Of a DNA stretch of 64,000 nt, positions 22,150-35,302 are shown in pieces. The DNA comes from Telopea speciosissima. Its lineage: Eukaryota; Streptophyta; Magnoliopsida; Proteales; Proteaceae. A program made the translations under genes and the position numbers. Every line of letters begins with the position of its first letter. Position 1 is the stretch's first letter. The stretch spans positions 35,866,646-35,930,645 of the forward strand of contig NC_057925.1 in NCBI RefSeq assembly GCF_018873765.1. The letters are read 5' to 3'. A model generated the notes under the pieces. That model was not told the DNA's origin. It saw only the letters and a list, made by a program, of their open reading frames with translations, and did no database searches.

Positions 22150-23156
22150 GATTAAAATATTGGGAATCCCAAAACTTATACTGATTCGCCCCCAACGGTT
22201 TTAACCTCAATAAGATGGTGTATATTTACTGTGCTCTGGAAGTACTCTAACACAACCCAACAGCTTGATTCTCCAGATATCTGAAGAACGAACAAATTCC
22301 GTACTACAAAGACTGGAAGAGTGAGTGTGGGGACTGGGAACAATGGGGAGGCGAAGAGAGGGTGGGAGAGAGTGTATCTCTGCAACTTTAGCACTTTCTT
22401 GAGAATTTGTTTCTCTTTTTTCTTTCACTTTGTTCAATCTTACTTTCCATTTGTTTTATTAAATCATGGGAGTCTTTGGAGATTCACTTTAGTCAACACT
22501 AAACAATGTAAGATTTGCTTTTCCCTTTTTGTTTTATAACTTTCTTTTGGGTTTTTTCTCACAATCTCAGTAGACCTTTCTGATCTGCATTAAAAGTGAA
22601 TTTTTGCAAAGCCTGGACAGACCCATTATTGCCTCATTATTGGCGTTTTGATTCAATACTGTGCCAGTGGATTTGATTGGGGAAAGAGGGAGTTTCAGCT
22701 AGCCCTTCTGCTGAAGTTGCTTTCAAAGGTTGTTTCTTCTAGTAATTTCCCCCCTTTCTTCTTCTTGCTTCTTGAGTTCATGTTCATTTCATCCTTGAAG
22801 ATGTAGGTTCTTTGTAAATTGTGTTTTCCCCCCTTTCTTGACTTTGATTCTTATTTCTGGTTAGTGGTTGAGGTTACCTCGATTTGGGTTTGTTTCAACA
22901 TTCAATAAATTTTCCTCCAACATTTCTGGTTGATATTACTGTAATATTTGGTTATTATTATCACCTGGATTTCTGGTTTCTTGGCTCATATTGTCTCCGT
23001 TAATGCTGGTTTTTGGGTTTTCTTGGGTCTTGGTTTATTGAAAATGTTTGGGTACATTCATGCTTTTCCGTCTCATTTTGGAGGGTTGCTGCAACTTGGA
23101 GTTTAAAAACAAAAAAAAAAAATTCTCCTTTTTTGGGTTTTGGTTTGGACAGGGGA
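22150..23156 (+). promoter_or_regulatory. Promoter and leader region of the receptor-kinase gene, with probable 5' UTR intron
   Basis: No open frame precedes the chosen ATG in a coding context. A donor-like 'caaag|gttgtt' lies at 22728/22729, and an acceptor-like pyrimidine-rich stretch ending 'ggacag' lies at 23147-23152, four bases before the ATG. A leader intron of about 424 bp (22729-23152) is therefore likely, with a first non-coding exon upstream from roughly 22300. A weak TATA-like 'gtatattta' is at about 22220. The exact transcription start cannot be read from sequence. Confidence 0.5.
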
Positions 23157-26100
23157 ATGCAGTCCATTAGTTTGATTTTCTTCTTGTTGTTTGAACTTGT
23201 TCTTGGGAAATTAGACTCAGATGCTCTTTTGGAGTTGAAGAAAGGAATTGAGAAGGATCCTCTGGGGCGGGTTCTTAGTTCTTGGGATGGAAACTCTGTG
23301 GCATCCAATGGTTGCCCTCAAAACTGGTATGGTATCAGTTGTAGTGAGGGTCAAGTGACATCCATTACACTGAATGATCTGGGATTGATCGGAAATTTCC
23401 AGTTTTCTGCACTTAGTGGTCTCAAAATGCTACAGAACTTGACAATTTCGAACAACCAGTTGACTGGGATTATCTTGGGCATTGGCTCAATCGGTTCGCT
23501 GGAAATTTTGGATGTTTCACGCAATTCATTTCATGGTTCTGTTCCATCGGACTTGAAGAATTTGAAGAATTTAGTTCTTCTTAATCTCTCCTCCAACAAT
23601 TTAGTTGGCACAATTCCACCTAGTTTTGGAGAGCTGGAGCAGTTGAAGGATCTAGATTTGCATTCTAATAGCTTTACTGGCGATATCAGTGATCTTATCA
23701 TGCAGCTGCAGATTGTGGTGTTTGTTGATCTCAGTGGCAATAAGTTCTCTGGATCTCTTAATTTCGATCTCGGGAACTCCACATTTGTTTCCACAGTTCA
23801 GTATTTAAACCTTAGTCACAATGCCTTGGTTGGGGAGCTCTTTGCTCGTGATGGGATGCCTTATTTTGACCAATTGGAGGTGTTTGATGCTAGTTGTAAT
23901 CAGCTTAGTGGTCAGATCCCTTCCTTCAATTTTGTAGTTTCTCTTCGGATTCTGCAGCTTCGTAGCAACCAGTTCTCTGGGTCTCTGCCAGAAGCTTTAC
24001 TGCAGGAAAGCTCAATGCTCCTGACTGAGCTTGATCTCAGCCTTAACCAGCTCAAAGGTAAGTTGATTCTAATAGCTTGCATTTTTCATTTCATGAATGC
24101 TGATAAACAGTTCTCAGATGCATGAGGAAATAACGACAATTATTTTCAGACATTTTGCAATCAAATTTCCTTTGCTTATCAGTAATGTGTAGATTTTGTT
24201 TACTTGGCCTCACATCCACCATAAAGCTTGTGAGAACTTGCCCTAATTTAAGGGAAGTGGATACCAACTTGGCAAATGGTGGTAAATTGCAACCTGTTTT
24301 AAACAAGGAGTCACTTCTCATATGTTGAGAACCTTATTCAGGATTAGATATTTGTTTTTTTAAATAAATAAAAGTCTTGTTAATTGAAAATCTAGATTGA
24401 TTTCATGGATTAAGGATAGTACCCTTCTCACCCAAATTCCCTTTTAACAACAGAGCGCAGCATATTGAGACCTCACAAGCTGAGAAAACTTCAACTAAAC
24501 TTTTCCCTCATCTCTTTAATGAATTACAGTGGCAAATGCTTAGATCACACAACCTTGTTAAGATACTTATCAAATAATACTCATCATTTTTTGATGAGTA
24601 CGAAGATTATCTTCTTTGAAGGAACCTGTAGCTGTTGACTAGCTTGAATGATCTAAATTGGTGTAAATCATATTTGATTTTCATTTAAATGTAACGAAAA
24701 CTTCCACGTCTTTATCCTAGGTATACCATACTTACATAATTAGATATTAAAAACATATTTAATTTGTCATTGCTAATGACCTATAAATGGTCGATTTGTA
24801 TGCGGATTCTGTTTCCTTGCTACTGTATAACATTACAAATGGTTTGCAACAATTTTTAGAAAATGATATTTGTTTTGATCTTTATGGAATTGCTTAATCC
24901 AATGCTTTCTTTTGTTGCTTTATATCCATTTTGAAATTCTTTTCTCATTGGCAGGTCCACTAGGAAGTATCACCTCTGTAACTCTGAAGAATCTCAACCT
25001 CTCCTCAAATAAACTATCTGGCTCCTTGCCGGTAAACGTAGGGCACTGTGCCATTGTAGATTTGAGCAATAATATGTTTTCGGGGAACTTGTCCAGAATT
25101 CAGACTTGGGGGAATTATGTGGAAGTTATTCATCTAAGTTCGAACGCGTTGACAGGAACCCTTCCAAACAGAACTTCTCAGTTCTTGAGGCTGAACACTT
25201 TCAAGGTATCCAACAACTCATTAGAGGGGTCTCTTCCACCTGTATTGGGGACATACCCAGAACTAAATGTGATTGACCTTAGTCTCAACCAGCTTAATGG
25301 GTTTCTTCTACCAGGTTTGTTCAAATTGACTGATTTAAATCTTTCGGGGAACAGCTTCACAGGTCCCATCCCACTTCAAGATATTGCTTCCATATATCCC
25401 ACCCAAAATTTGAGTCTGGTGTCCCTTGATCTGTCAGCTAACTCATTAAGTGGCATTTTGCCAGCAAAAATCAGTAGACTCCGTAGTTTGCTGTATCTTG
25501 ATTTATCTCGGAACAACTTTGAGGGAAGTATCCCTGTTGATCTGCCGGATGTGCTTAAAGGATTCAATGTTTCTTACAACAATCTATCTGGTATTGTACC
25601 TGACAACTTGATGAGGTTCCCTGATTCTTCATTCCATCCGGGAAATTTCTTACTTTTATTTCCAAACTCATCTTCCTCACCAACGAATGTTCCTGAGATT
25701 CCTTTACAGGGGAAGCGTGCTTCCCATATGAGACCTGCTATCAAAGATGTTCTAATCGTATGTTTGGTTAGTGGGGCTGCGGTGATAGCTCTCTTGGCCT
25801 TCATAATTTACTATAGGTTCTGTACACAAGAATGTGGAGGGAGGAGGCGGAGCAGTCCTAATAAAAATTTTGGAAGAAAAGATGTTCGAGAGGGGGGATC
25901 TCCTGTTCATATCCATGGGCTTCATGATAATGTAGATCCAGCTCCAGCTTTAAAATTTCCTCCAGATCATTTACTTTCTTCACAAAAGGGTTCTATGCAC
26001 GAGCATGGGAGCACATCAATTGTAGGAGCATCAGGTCTAGGTGCTACTGAGGCAGTAATGAAAGAGCAAGCGGTATCTTCTCCTATATCTCTCTTCTCAT

Positions 26101-29100
26101 CTCCATCCCCTTCTAAGGATCCGCATCTGTCTGAGAATCCCACTGTGTTCAAGGTTTGTAATCCAGATAGATTGGCTGGAGATCTACATCTTTTCGACAG
26201 CTCACTTTTGTTCAGCGCAGAAGAGCTTTCGCGTGCACCAGCAGAAATTATTGGTAGAAGTTGCCATGGCACGTCCTACAAAGCTACACTTGACAGTGGT
26301 CATGTATTGGTTGTGAAGTGGCTTAGGGAAGGTATAGCAAAAGGCAAAAAAGAATTTGCAAGGGAAGCAAAGAAGCTGGGGTGTATAAGACATCCAAATA
26401 TAGTTTCTTTGCGGGGTTACTACTGGGGCACGAAGGACCATGAGAAGCTGATTATATCAAATTATGTCTGTGCATCGTGTTTGGACATCTATCTATATGG
26501 TAATATTTTCCTCTTTCTCTGATATTCCATTAAAGTCCATCCAGCTAAGAAATCGATTTATTTCTTGGACAAACTAAAGGCAATGTTTTAAAACCCGACT
26601 CAGAGATAGTCCTGAAAAGGGTTTGGGGTCAAATCAAAATGGTCTGTCTGTTGGGTTGAGTTGATGACATTCCAAAATAATAACATATAAGGCGTGCATG
26701 TTGCATTTATGTTATTTATGAACATGAATTCATAGTCATGCTTATTATTCTAGATGGAAATTTAACTATTATAGATATCTAGTAATTACTTATCTATTGT
26801 TTCTATTTATTAATAAGGGGTGCCAATTTTTCAAATTTTTGAAACAAGTACTTGGTCACCATCAAGTTTGGATAGATTTTTGAACTTTGACAATGTGATT
26901 GTTTATTAAGGAAGAACTGATTCATACTCCCTTTAACAAAGGTGTAAGGGATTCCTCCTCACCTGTTTTCATTATTTCCATGAGTTATAAATAAAGAGTA
27001 GGGGATCATACCCTCTTCTAACAACTTGAATAATTTGTTAAGCTTATATGCTTGCTGATTTTTGTGAGATTCAGAACTCTTGCTGTGAGATGTGGTGAAA
27101 CCCTTGGTGTGGGATGCCAACTTGACTAGTGAGCTGCTAGTCAAGTTCTTGGTGCTAGTCAAGTTCTTGGTGGGAACCCATCTTCTTCTATTGCATATCT
27201 TCTATCTTCTTTTCCTTCTAGTTTCTATTTCTATTCCTTCTTATTTTGTTTCCTTAATTACTGATTTCATTCCCAACTTTTTATTTTATTTATACTTGTT
27301 ATTTCTTCGCTTTGGCTGTTGTTTCTACTGTTTCTAACCGCACGCTTCTAAATTTAGCCACTTTCTATTTTCACAACTCCTTGATATCTTCCAATCTAAC
27401 CATTGGATTCACTTCTAATTATGGCAACCCACTTTCGTAATAGCCTCATTAGACCGTACATCTCTCTTGGTATATCCAGATAATAGGTAGGAGCATAAAC
27501 TGAAACATTCTGGAGCTTCCTCACACCTAATACGCCTTGTGATCAGAGTTGCAGCCAGATTTGATCATCCTTTGACCAGGTTGCTGATATTTCTCTTTTG
27601 GAGGGTTATTGAGAGACCTGCTGTTCTCGATCTGTGTTGGCCATTGGGCCCCAGCTTTGGGTAATTAAATAGCCATTATGTAGTATTAGAGCTTTCTAGG
27701 TGATAACTGAGCCACAATGTTGATGGGACGATATCAAGGGTTGCTGAATTTTACCTCCGGGTTGAAGGATGATTGTGTGGATCTGAATCGGCATCATTAC
27801 AGAACTTGTGAATGAGTATTTTTTTTTTTCAAGATGGAGAGGGTTGGTGCGGTTCAAAAGAGCAAGGAATCCAGCAGCAAACCGAGTCATCAAACTGACC
27901 ATTAATTGGCTAATATATTTAATTTTGAGTGTCCAATGGGTATATGGGTCATGGGTTTAGTATTTTTGGGTTTATATTGTGATGGGGCAAATCTATATGG
28001 CAAAATATAAGAAATCTAAGCCCTTTACGGGATTAGTGTTAGTTTCTATTAATAAGTTGTATTCTTTATTTACTAGTGTTTCTAGAAGGCTTGACAGATG
28101 TTCTACATTTCAGCCCCTAGTTTCTATTTTGTAATGTTCTAGAATAGTTTCTCATGGAAACAGCCTCTCCGCGAAGCGGGGGTAAGGCTGCGTACATTTG
28201 CCCCTCCCAGACCTTTTCAGTAGCAGCAGCCTTGTGCACTGGGACGCTCTAGAATAGTTTCTATTTTTAAAAAATATTGAGGTTGTAAGGGACTCCTCGT
28301 TCCATGCATGGTGGTTTCTTATTTTGCTTATTTCCATCAAGTTATAAATAAAGAGTAGGGCATCATACCCACTACCAAGGATTTAAACATGTTAAGCTTA
28401 TTTTTGCTCATTTCTGTGAGATTCAGAACTCCTTCGCTGTGAGTTGCGATGGAGCCCTTGTTGGGATGCCAAGTTGGACCAGTAATGCTAGTTTAGTTCT
28501 AGGTGGGAAGCATAGTTCATATCCTTCATCTTCTATCATCTTGTCCTTGTAGTTTCTATTTCTATTCCTTCATCTTATTTTGTTTCATTCACCACTTTTC
28601 ATTTTGTTTACACTTTATCTTCACTTTAGTTGCTGTTTTCTGTTTTTAACATTAAATTTCTAAATTTTAGCCACTTTCTATTTTCATAACTCTTTGCTAT
28701 CTTACAATCTAACCGTCAGATAAACTTCTAATTTTGGCAACCCATTCCTCACACCTAATAGGCCTTGTGAACAGAGTTGCAGCCAGATCTGATCATCCTT
28801 TGACTAGGTTGCTGATATTGCTCTTTTAGAGGGTTATTGAGAGACTTGCTGTTCCAAATATTTGTAGGCTATTGGTTCCCAGCTTTGGGTAATTAGTTAA
28901 CCATTACCGTATGGCCTGCTCTGGGCTCCAAAACTATTATCTGTGGGGCTCATATTGTCAAGTGATGTAAATGCATGGTGGATAGGGCTTATCCTTTTGA
29001 TGGACTATTTTCAAGGATCTCTTTGACCAAAATTAGATTCAAATGGATAGTTTTAGTCATTGGATCAAATTGATGATTTAAGCTATCTGATGTCATATTC

Positions 29101-30764
29101 TTTTTTATGCTTAGAGTAAAATATTAAATATAGTAGGCGAGCCAGTTAAAGGTCAGGGGTCAAATTTAAGATCATCCAATTCAAGTGGAGTGCTGAACTG
29201 ATACCACCCCTGAATGACAGATCCATTCAACACCTCTTTCATGTTTACAATCATCTCACTATATCTATATTAGATTTCCTAACTTTTTTTCGCTATGCTG
29301 ACCATATGCTTTGTGTATTCCTTCAAGCTGCTGTGCTTAACTTTCTTCCTTGAATATGACGTGCTCATTTTTCTCATGTTATTTTATTTTTATTTCAATA
29401 TATGGTCCATGATCAATCAGAAATAAAGAAACTATGATGTTGCTTGGATATCTCAATGTTCAACTCCATCTTAAGCTTTTGGATTATGATCTTCAAAGCT
29501 AAGATGCAGATACGTGTGTCCTGAAACAGCTGTTCTTGGAATTTATTTATTGCATATTTGCATCCTGGAAATTTGCAAGTTTTAATTGCAAATCCTACAG
29601 TTAAGTTTTTTGGGTAACTGTCCCCCATTCCCCAGTCTCTCCACTCAGACCATCTTCAGTTGCTTATTTTTAGTCAGTGAATGAGGGTTGGAAAAATGCA
29701 TCTGGTGTCCTAGATTTCTTAACCAATTTTGTCTGGGAGATAAAAGCCTGAGATTCCTCTGCCTCGACCATATCTTTTCTGGAGGAGACACATCCTATAG
29801 GCCTATTACTAGATTGAACCTGATGAGTGCATGAGCTGTAGACCTCTCTATGGGCCTGCCCCATGTATTTCTTGAACATTCACAAAGAATGCAGTGTGAT
29901 GGATGAACTATAGTCATACGTGTTCCATTCCCCATGTACTTTCAGAAAATCTGCAAAGAATGCAATGTGAGAGATGATTGTGGTCGTTTGACCTGACCAA
30001 TTGTATTAGAACTAAAACACCAAATTGGAATGCATGTGATGGAACTCTGTACCCTTTTTGCTTGTGTGCTACATGTGCAGCACGTTGGGGAACTCTCATT
30101 CAATGGTGAAACTCATATTTCTCATCCCAAAATGTTAATGAAAATTTTAATTCTGAGCTTTCTGTGTTGTGCAGATAATGAGCCAAGAAAATTCCTACCC
30201 CTGTGCCTTGACCAACGTCTCAAGATTGCTACAGATGTGGCCCGCTGCCTCAACTATCTCCATAGCGAGAGAGCCATTCCTCATGGCAACCTAAAATCAG
30301 CCAACATTTTATTGGAACCTCCTAGCCTGAACATACTCCTTACTGATTATAGTCTCCACCGCATAATGACTCCGGCTGGCACAGCTGAGCAGGTTCTAAA
30401 TTCAGGTGCTCTTGGATACCGGCCACCTGAATTTGCTAGCTCAAGTAAGCCCTGCCCATCATTGAAGAGTGATGTCTATGCTTTTGGGGTAATTTTGTTG
30501 GAGCTCCTGACCGGAAAAAGCGCTGGAGAGATAATATCAGGGCATCAAGGGGTGGTTGATCTGACAGACTGGGTGAGATTATTGGCAGCTGAAAACCGCT
30601 CAGCTGAGTGTTTTGACAAGCTGATTGCTAGCACCAGTAGTGTCCATGGCCTGGCAAGAGGTTTGGATCACATGCTACAGGTGGCTCTAAGGTGTATTCT
30701 TTCAGCCTCTGAAAGACCCGATATGAAAACAGTATTAGAAGAACTCTCCTCTATAGTGTTATAG
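23157..30764 (+). CDS. LRR receptor-like pseudokinase (At2g27060-like)
   Basis: Three coding exons join in frame: 23157-24057, 24955-26499 and 30175-30764, with GT-AG introns (both phase 1), giving 1011 residues. Order: signal peptide (1-~18); LRR N-cap with the paired cysteines around '[11 protein letters not shown]' (~20-65); about 20 leucine-rich repeats (~65-540); transmembrane helix (~565-590); serine-rich juxtamembrane segment; kinase-like domain (~714-1008). The length and sequence fit the Arabidopsis At2g27060 group of plasma-membrane receptor-like kinases. The ATP lysine is present (K755), but the glycine loop is degenerate ('GRSCHGTS'), HRD is replaced by HGN (852-854) and DFG by DYS (873-875). 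It should therefore signal through binding or partner kinases, not catalysis. The start was chosen because the signal peptide follows directly; the in-frame upstream extension is leader. Ligand unknown. Confidence 0.92.
26930..28910 (+). repeat. Pair of ~650-750-bp direct repeats inside intron 2
   Basis: Bases ~26930-27690 and ~28278-28910 share ordered blocks: 'gttataaataaagagtaggg', 'gtgagattcagaactc', 'tagtttctatttctattcct', 'agttgcagccagat' and 'agctttgggtaatta'. After the first copy a sequence near the Met-tRNA primer site, 'tagtattagagc', is visible at about 27681. The pair may be LTRs of a small element with ~590 bp between them. Neither ends nor a target duplication can be fixed. The rest of the 3.7-kb intron is unassigned. 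Confidence 0.5.
28153..28247 (+). mobile_element. 5'-truncated Au-like SINE in intron 2
   Basis: The 95-bp sequence contains 'aacagcctctccgcgaagcg', 'ggtaaggctgcgtac' and 'ccttgtgcactgggac', which I recognise as the 3' half of the plant Au SINE. It is flanked by an exact 15-bp duplication TCTAGAATAGTTTCT (28138-28152 and 28248-28262), so it inserted in truncated form. It lies on the same strand as the receptor gene, within the intron. Confidence 0.85.
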
Positions 30765-32732
30765 AAGGTCCCAGTTGCAAGCCTCTTGGGAATCTGCATG
30801 CAGCAATCACTGAACATAAGTCCTAGTGGTAGTTCTTGATACTAACACCATTGATTAGTTCCTTTTTTTAGGGTCTGCATCTTTCCCCCTTTGATTGAGT
30901 TGGTCTAACCTTCCTTATTAATTGATCTTGAGAATAATGTCTTAGGATTTGTTTTTTGTAATACCCATGGGAAGGAAATTGAGGTTCTCAGATGGGTTTT
31001 ATGTGGTCTTCAGTCTTGAGTGGGTGTTGAATGACTTGTGGGGAGAATTAGTGGGATAATATTGTATTCTGTTGTGAGGTCGTTTTTGTGTACATTTTAC
31101 AATATTGTTTGAAATTTTTTTTGTAGATGCCCCTGATCTCATTGATCTTGTAATTTTTTGATTCCTTGCAGATGGTTTAACATTTAATTATCCCACATTA
31201 CCTGTGGTCACTTTCCTGATTTTGATAGTTTTTCTAGTAAATGAAGACATGGATCTGTAACATATACATATACTATGGGTTTGAGCCCCAAGAGTTCTGG
31301 ATCCGCTGAAATTTGACTTGAGAGTTGAGAATGAAGGAAGACTATCATTTCTTGATTTGGGTGCCCACCCATGTGTGGGAGTAAATGACTTGCTCTCATA
31401 AACTGTTGAAGCACATGGGGCTAAGTGTTAGCCAATGGGTGGGTGGGTGGGTGGGGGACCCAGGACTGAGGGATCGAGTTGGATCACCCTTCCAATGTAA
31501 ATCCATTAAGAAGGGGGCCAATCCAATAGATGGATGGCTCACAAGTAAGGTTCTCAATGGGTCAGGGAATCAAATCCAATCACCCTTATCCCATTTAATT
31601 GGAATAGGAAATGAACCAATCCAGTCTGGTATATTGACAGATCATTATGTAGTGCAACTTGGGCAAGCTAGGTTGTGTTTTTCAAAACCCAACCCCAGCC
31701 CAAGGTTACTTATCCCAACTCAAGCTTGGCCCTACTAGACCTTAGGATAGGAAACCCTAACTAGTATAATCCAGCCCAGTATGAAAAGCCAACTCCAAAA
31801 GTGTTTCAAGTAAAGGGTGCATCTTGTTATTACCAAAGTGATGAACTGAGAAGTTGTAACTTTCTTCTGGATGCCTTTTGTTTTGTTTCTAAAAGTTATT
31901 TAAGTTAGAGATAAAAAAGAATTTAAAAAAAAAAAAAATCATGTGAAATTATAGAAGTTACCCTCATTGAAACAAGTGTTTTATACTACAAGGGCAAAAA
32001 AGTTAGGGTACTTCTTTTTCACCAACTTTGATTACAATAAGATTTTCCCTTAAATAATTAAATAAATAGACAAGGGTTTCCTTGTCTAGCACCCATCATA
32101 TTTATAAAAAATTGGATGGAATACAATTATTAGGTTGGGGGTATTTCAGACACTTTGTCTATAAGGAGAGTAATTATATCATTTACAATTTATTATTTCC
32201 ACTTCCCACCCCATGGACTCTCTTTTTGGTCAGCAGAGTATAGAACTTTTTTTTTTTATTATAATATCTAAGACCTAGTTTTTGTTCACCCTTAATGAAC
32301 CAAGAATCTCTTCATCCATCACCTTTATTTCGATTGGACGAGACTCTTGGACAGTGGAACGAAGGGCATTTGGTACTTTATATTACAAGAGTAATTATGA
32401 CAATGATTCTCTAAGAATTTCTTCACTCTTCACTCTTTCACCTACACTCTTCACCTAGTGGGTGAAGAAAAAGTTTCTCCTAATATCTACCTCTGTCTAT
32501 ATCTATTGATCTTTCTCCTAAAAAGGACTGAGTTTCTCTACACCCATGGTGAAGAAGGAATCTCCACATCTAAGGATATATTACCCTTTGGATTAGCATG
32601 GAATATTACGAATTATGTTTTGTTGACTACTAACATGTGTATTGATTGATGAAAAAACATTATCTTAAACATAAACAATTGGCCTAATCAAGTAGATGAG
32701 AAAACATCATTCTAGTTAATACTTCCAAAGTA
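30765..32732. other. 3' UTR of the receptor gene, then intergenic DNA
   Basis: About 30765-31200 should be the 3' untranslated region. It is T-rich, with AATAAT-like elements near 30932 and several candidate polyadenylation sites, and there is no single clear signal. From 31200 to 32732 I see no gene, only a short GGGT/GGTG run at 31438-31456 and A- or T-runs at 31922-31938 and 32248-32259. Short open frames here have no coding character. Confidence 0.45.
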
Positions 32733-32737
32733 TCAAG

Positions 32738-33273
32738 TGTTAGAATTATATATGCAATATAATTCCATATTCCCTATTATGGACTAATATTAAATAAAAT
32801 GAAACTCAGGCTAATTATGGTATTGGTCTAATTAAGGGGGTCATTGAGTTATATTAGGAATCCTATGTGGACTGGCTTTAGTGTGGGCAGATAGATTTCT
32901 ATTGGGACTGTGATGAGTCAGACCTTATAGGGATTACTATATAAGGAGAGCAATGTCCCCCCCCTCTACCAATAACAACTAATTATTCTCAATCACTATT
33001 GAGGAGTGCATTCCGAAAAGAGAGGGAGATATTCAGTGTTTATCGTCCCGGCGCATACGGTATTCTCATCAAGCCAGTTACTTTGGGAAAAGACGGGAAA
33101 CACCTAGATCTTTGTTCTTTATTTTTCGCTGCAATCATCATCAGTATGGATGTGAAACAAGGTTGGTGGTACTATCCTTGTTTTCTATTATTTATTTGAT
33201 TGTGTTCTTGAACGCCCCATGGAGATCCTGGCTTTTGGGATTTTGTCCCTATTCAGATCGATTTATTCTAACT
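32738..33273 (+). repeat. 5' LTR with TATA box
   Basis: 536 bp starting TGTTAG. The end that reads ACA in the other LTR reads ACT here, a changed last base. A TATA box 'actatataaggagag' lies at about 32937-32950 and is followed by a C-run and a leader, giving the likely transcription start near 32970. Confidence 0.9.
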
Positions 33274-33275
33274 TG

Positions 33276-33287
33276 TGGTATCAGAGC
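33276..33287 (+). other. Primer-binding site (initiator Met-tRNA)
   Basis: TGGTATCAGAGC, the exact complement of the initiator Met-tRNA 3' end, two bases after the LTR. It is diagnostic of plant copia elements. Confidence 0.93.
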
Positions 33288-34624
33288 CTCCATAGATCCG
33301 TTCTTAAACCTATATGGATTCAAAATCATAGAACATGCTGAGGGAATCAAAAAATTTTCGATTCGAATCAAGGTTTTTAGGGTTTTTTCAATTTTTTAGA
33401 AAACCCGTACGAACACCGGCATTCTGTCGAATTTTTTCTCTGACGAAAGTCGAATATGATCACATAGGTGGATAGAGCATAAAAAATCAAAAATTTCGGT
33501 ATGTGGATCGTCGCTGGCTGCCGCCAGACGCGCCCTCACTTGTCGGCGGCAATGGCGAGTGGATCTCACTCTCCGGTTGGGTAAAAAAAAAAAAAAAAAA
33601 AAAAGGATTTTTCAGGGTTTGCTATTGTGCGCCCCTGACAGTTATACAGACCTGCTAACGTGCGCCTACCGGGTCGGGTCAACCCTATTTCTGACCCGAT
33701 GGCCGGACCCAGTGACCCGAATTACTGACCCTGTTGGGTTGACCCAAACCCGATTGGACCGGTCTTGAACCAGGTTTGCTTCAGAATTGGTTTGGTTGAC
33801 CTGAACCGGTTTGACCATACGGACTGGTCAAACCAGTACAGTCAACCATTTTTCGCCTAAAACTTTGACCGGCCTTTCTGGGGGTTACGAGACTCCGTTT
33901 GGGGTCCTGTTTTTGCGTTAGCTCTGTTTTACTGTGCTCTACACAGTGGTACCCTCTATTTTGATCAGATATGCATATTTTAAATATTTTTGGTATTCTA
34001 TTTATGCATGCTCTTTTCTGAAATTTGTCGGTTCGTTCCATTGGGAACCGAACTAATTTTCTGACTTGCTGGAATACCTACTTTGATGAACAATACTGTT
34101 GGCTTATTTGTGTTAATTTTGAGACATTAGGCCCCTTGTCATAAATTATAAAATATCACAAATTGTTTAAGGATGTAAGTAATTTTGAAAAATCCAAAGA
34201 GAGGGTTCCATGGGTTCGACAGGATGCAGCCACCAAAGCGACCTTCCTTGTTGGATTTGTGAAACACCGGTCTCATACAGTTATGGGATGTCCTTCAACT
34301 CTGATGTATGGTCATACACCCAAAGGTGGTGGTCATGTATTGGTACTTGAAGGGATACATATACAGTATGCATGTGAATAGGCTGACCCTAGAGTTCTGC
34401 ACACCCAAAGGTGGTGGATTTTGAAAGTTGAGTTGTATTCCCATGGCCACTGGTATGTAGGAATTTTTACAATTTTATATTGGGAATTCAGCCCAAAGGT
34501 GTTTTCACAACGATGTGTGTAAAATTCTCATTAGCTTATAAGGCTTCAAGCTATACTTACATCATGCTGATTATTGTACTGTTCATTGTTTAAATTTTCA
34601 GTTACTTTTTCAGTCAACAATAAC

Positions 34625-35194
34625 ATGGTCACTATTGAGATTCTTACTGGGTCAAATTTTAAGAAGTGGAAAGAGGACATTATGTTTGCCATGGAGATGG
34701 CGAATGTGCATACGTCCCTTGTTATAGATAAACCAATGGACCTAACAGATGATAGTACTGATGATGAAAAATCTGTGCATTCTGCATGGGAAAAGAGTAA
34801 TCGCTTAGATGTACTGTCTATAAAGAAGTCAATACCGGAACACCTAAAGAGTGGTCTGCTTGATAAATGTACTACCAGGGAGTTGCTGGATACAATTTTC
34901 AAGAGATACCAAGTTTCATCGAATGCTGAGATTGGGAGACTTCTGCAAGGGCTATTTAATATGGAATATCATGGTTCTGGGGGTGTTAGGGATTATATTG
35001 TTTGGATGGTTGACTATCAAACCAAAATCAAAGCCTTGAATGTTGCTCTTCCTGATACCTTGATTGTTCATCAAGTCCTTAATACCTTACCTTCTGAGTT
35101 TGACATCATCAAAACCAACTACTTTTCCCAGGATGGTGTTTGGAGTATTAATGACCTTATTTCTAGGGTTGTATCTGAGAAAGAAAAACTATAG
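34625..35194 (+). pseudogene. Copia gag
   Basis: The ATG at 34625 opens a 189-codon frame starting 'MVTIEILTGSNFKKWKEDI', the usual copia gag entry, followed by a UBN2-type core ('LLDTIFKRYQVSSNAEIGRL', 'VLNTLPSEFDIIKTNY') and ending 'VVSEKEKL' at a TAG. The frame probably once read on into the zinc knuckle and protease, so this stop is likely a mutation and the product is truncated. Gag would form the cytoplasmic particle around the element RNA. Confidence 0.88.
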
Positions 35195-35302
35195 AAAGAT
35201 AAACCCCACACTATCCTTGTTACTTCCAAATCCCATAAGAGTGAAAAGTCTAAAAACCTTACTCATAAGTCTGCCGATAAAGAGTACAATCAGATTAACA
35301 AT

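Noticed and set aside
23000-23308. Minus-strand frame over the receptor gene start
   Set aside because: Antisense reading of exon 1; the plus-strand signal peptide and LRR sequence are clear.
24091-24321. Extension of exon 1 beyond 24057
   Set aside because: Sequence after the GTAAGT donor loses LRR character and soon meets a stop; the next LRR continues at 24955 in phase.
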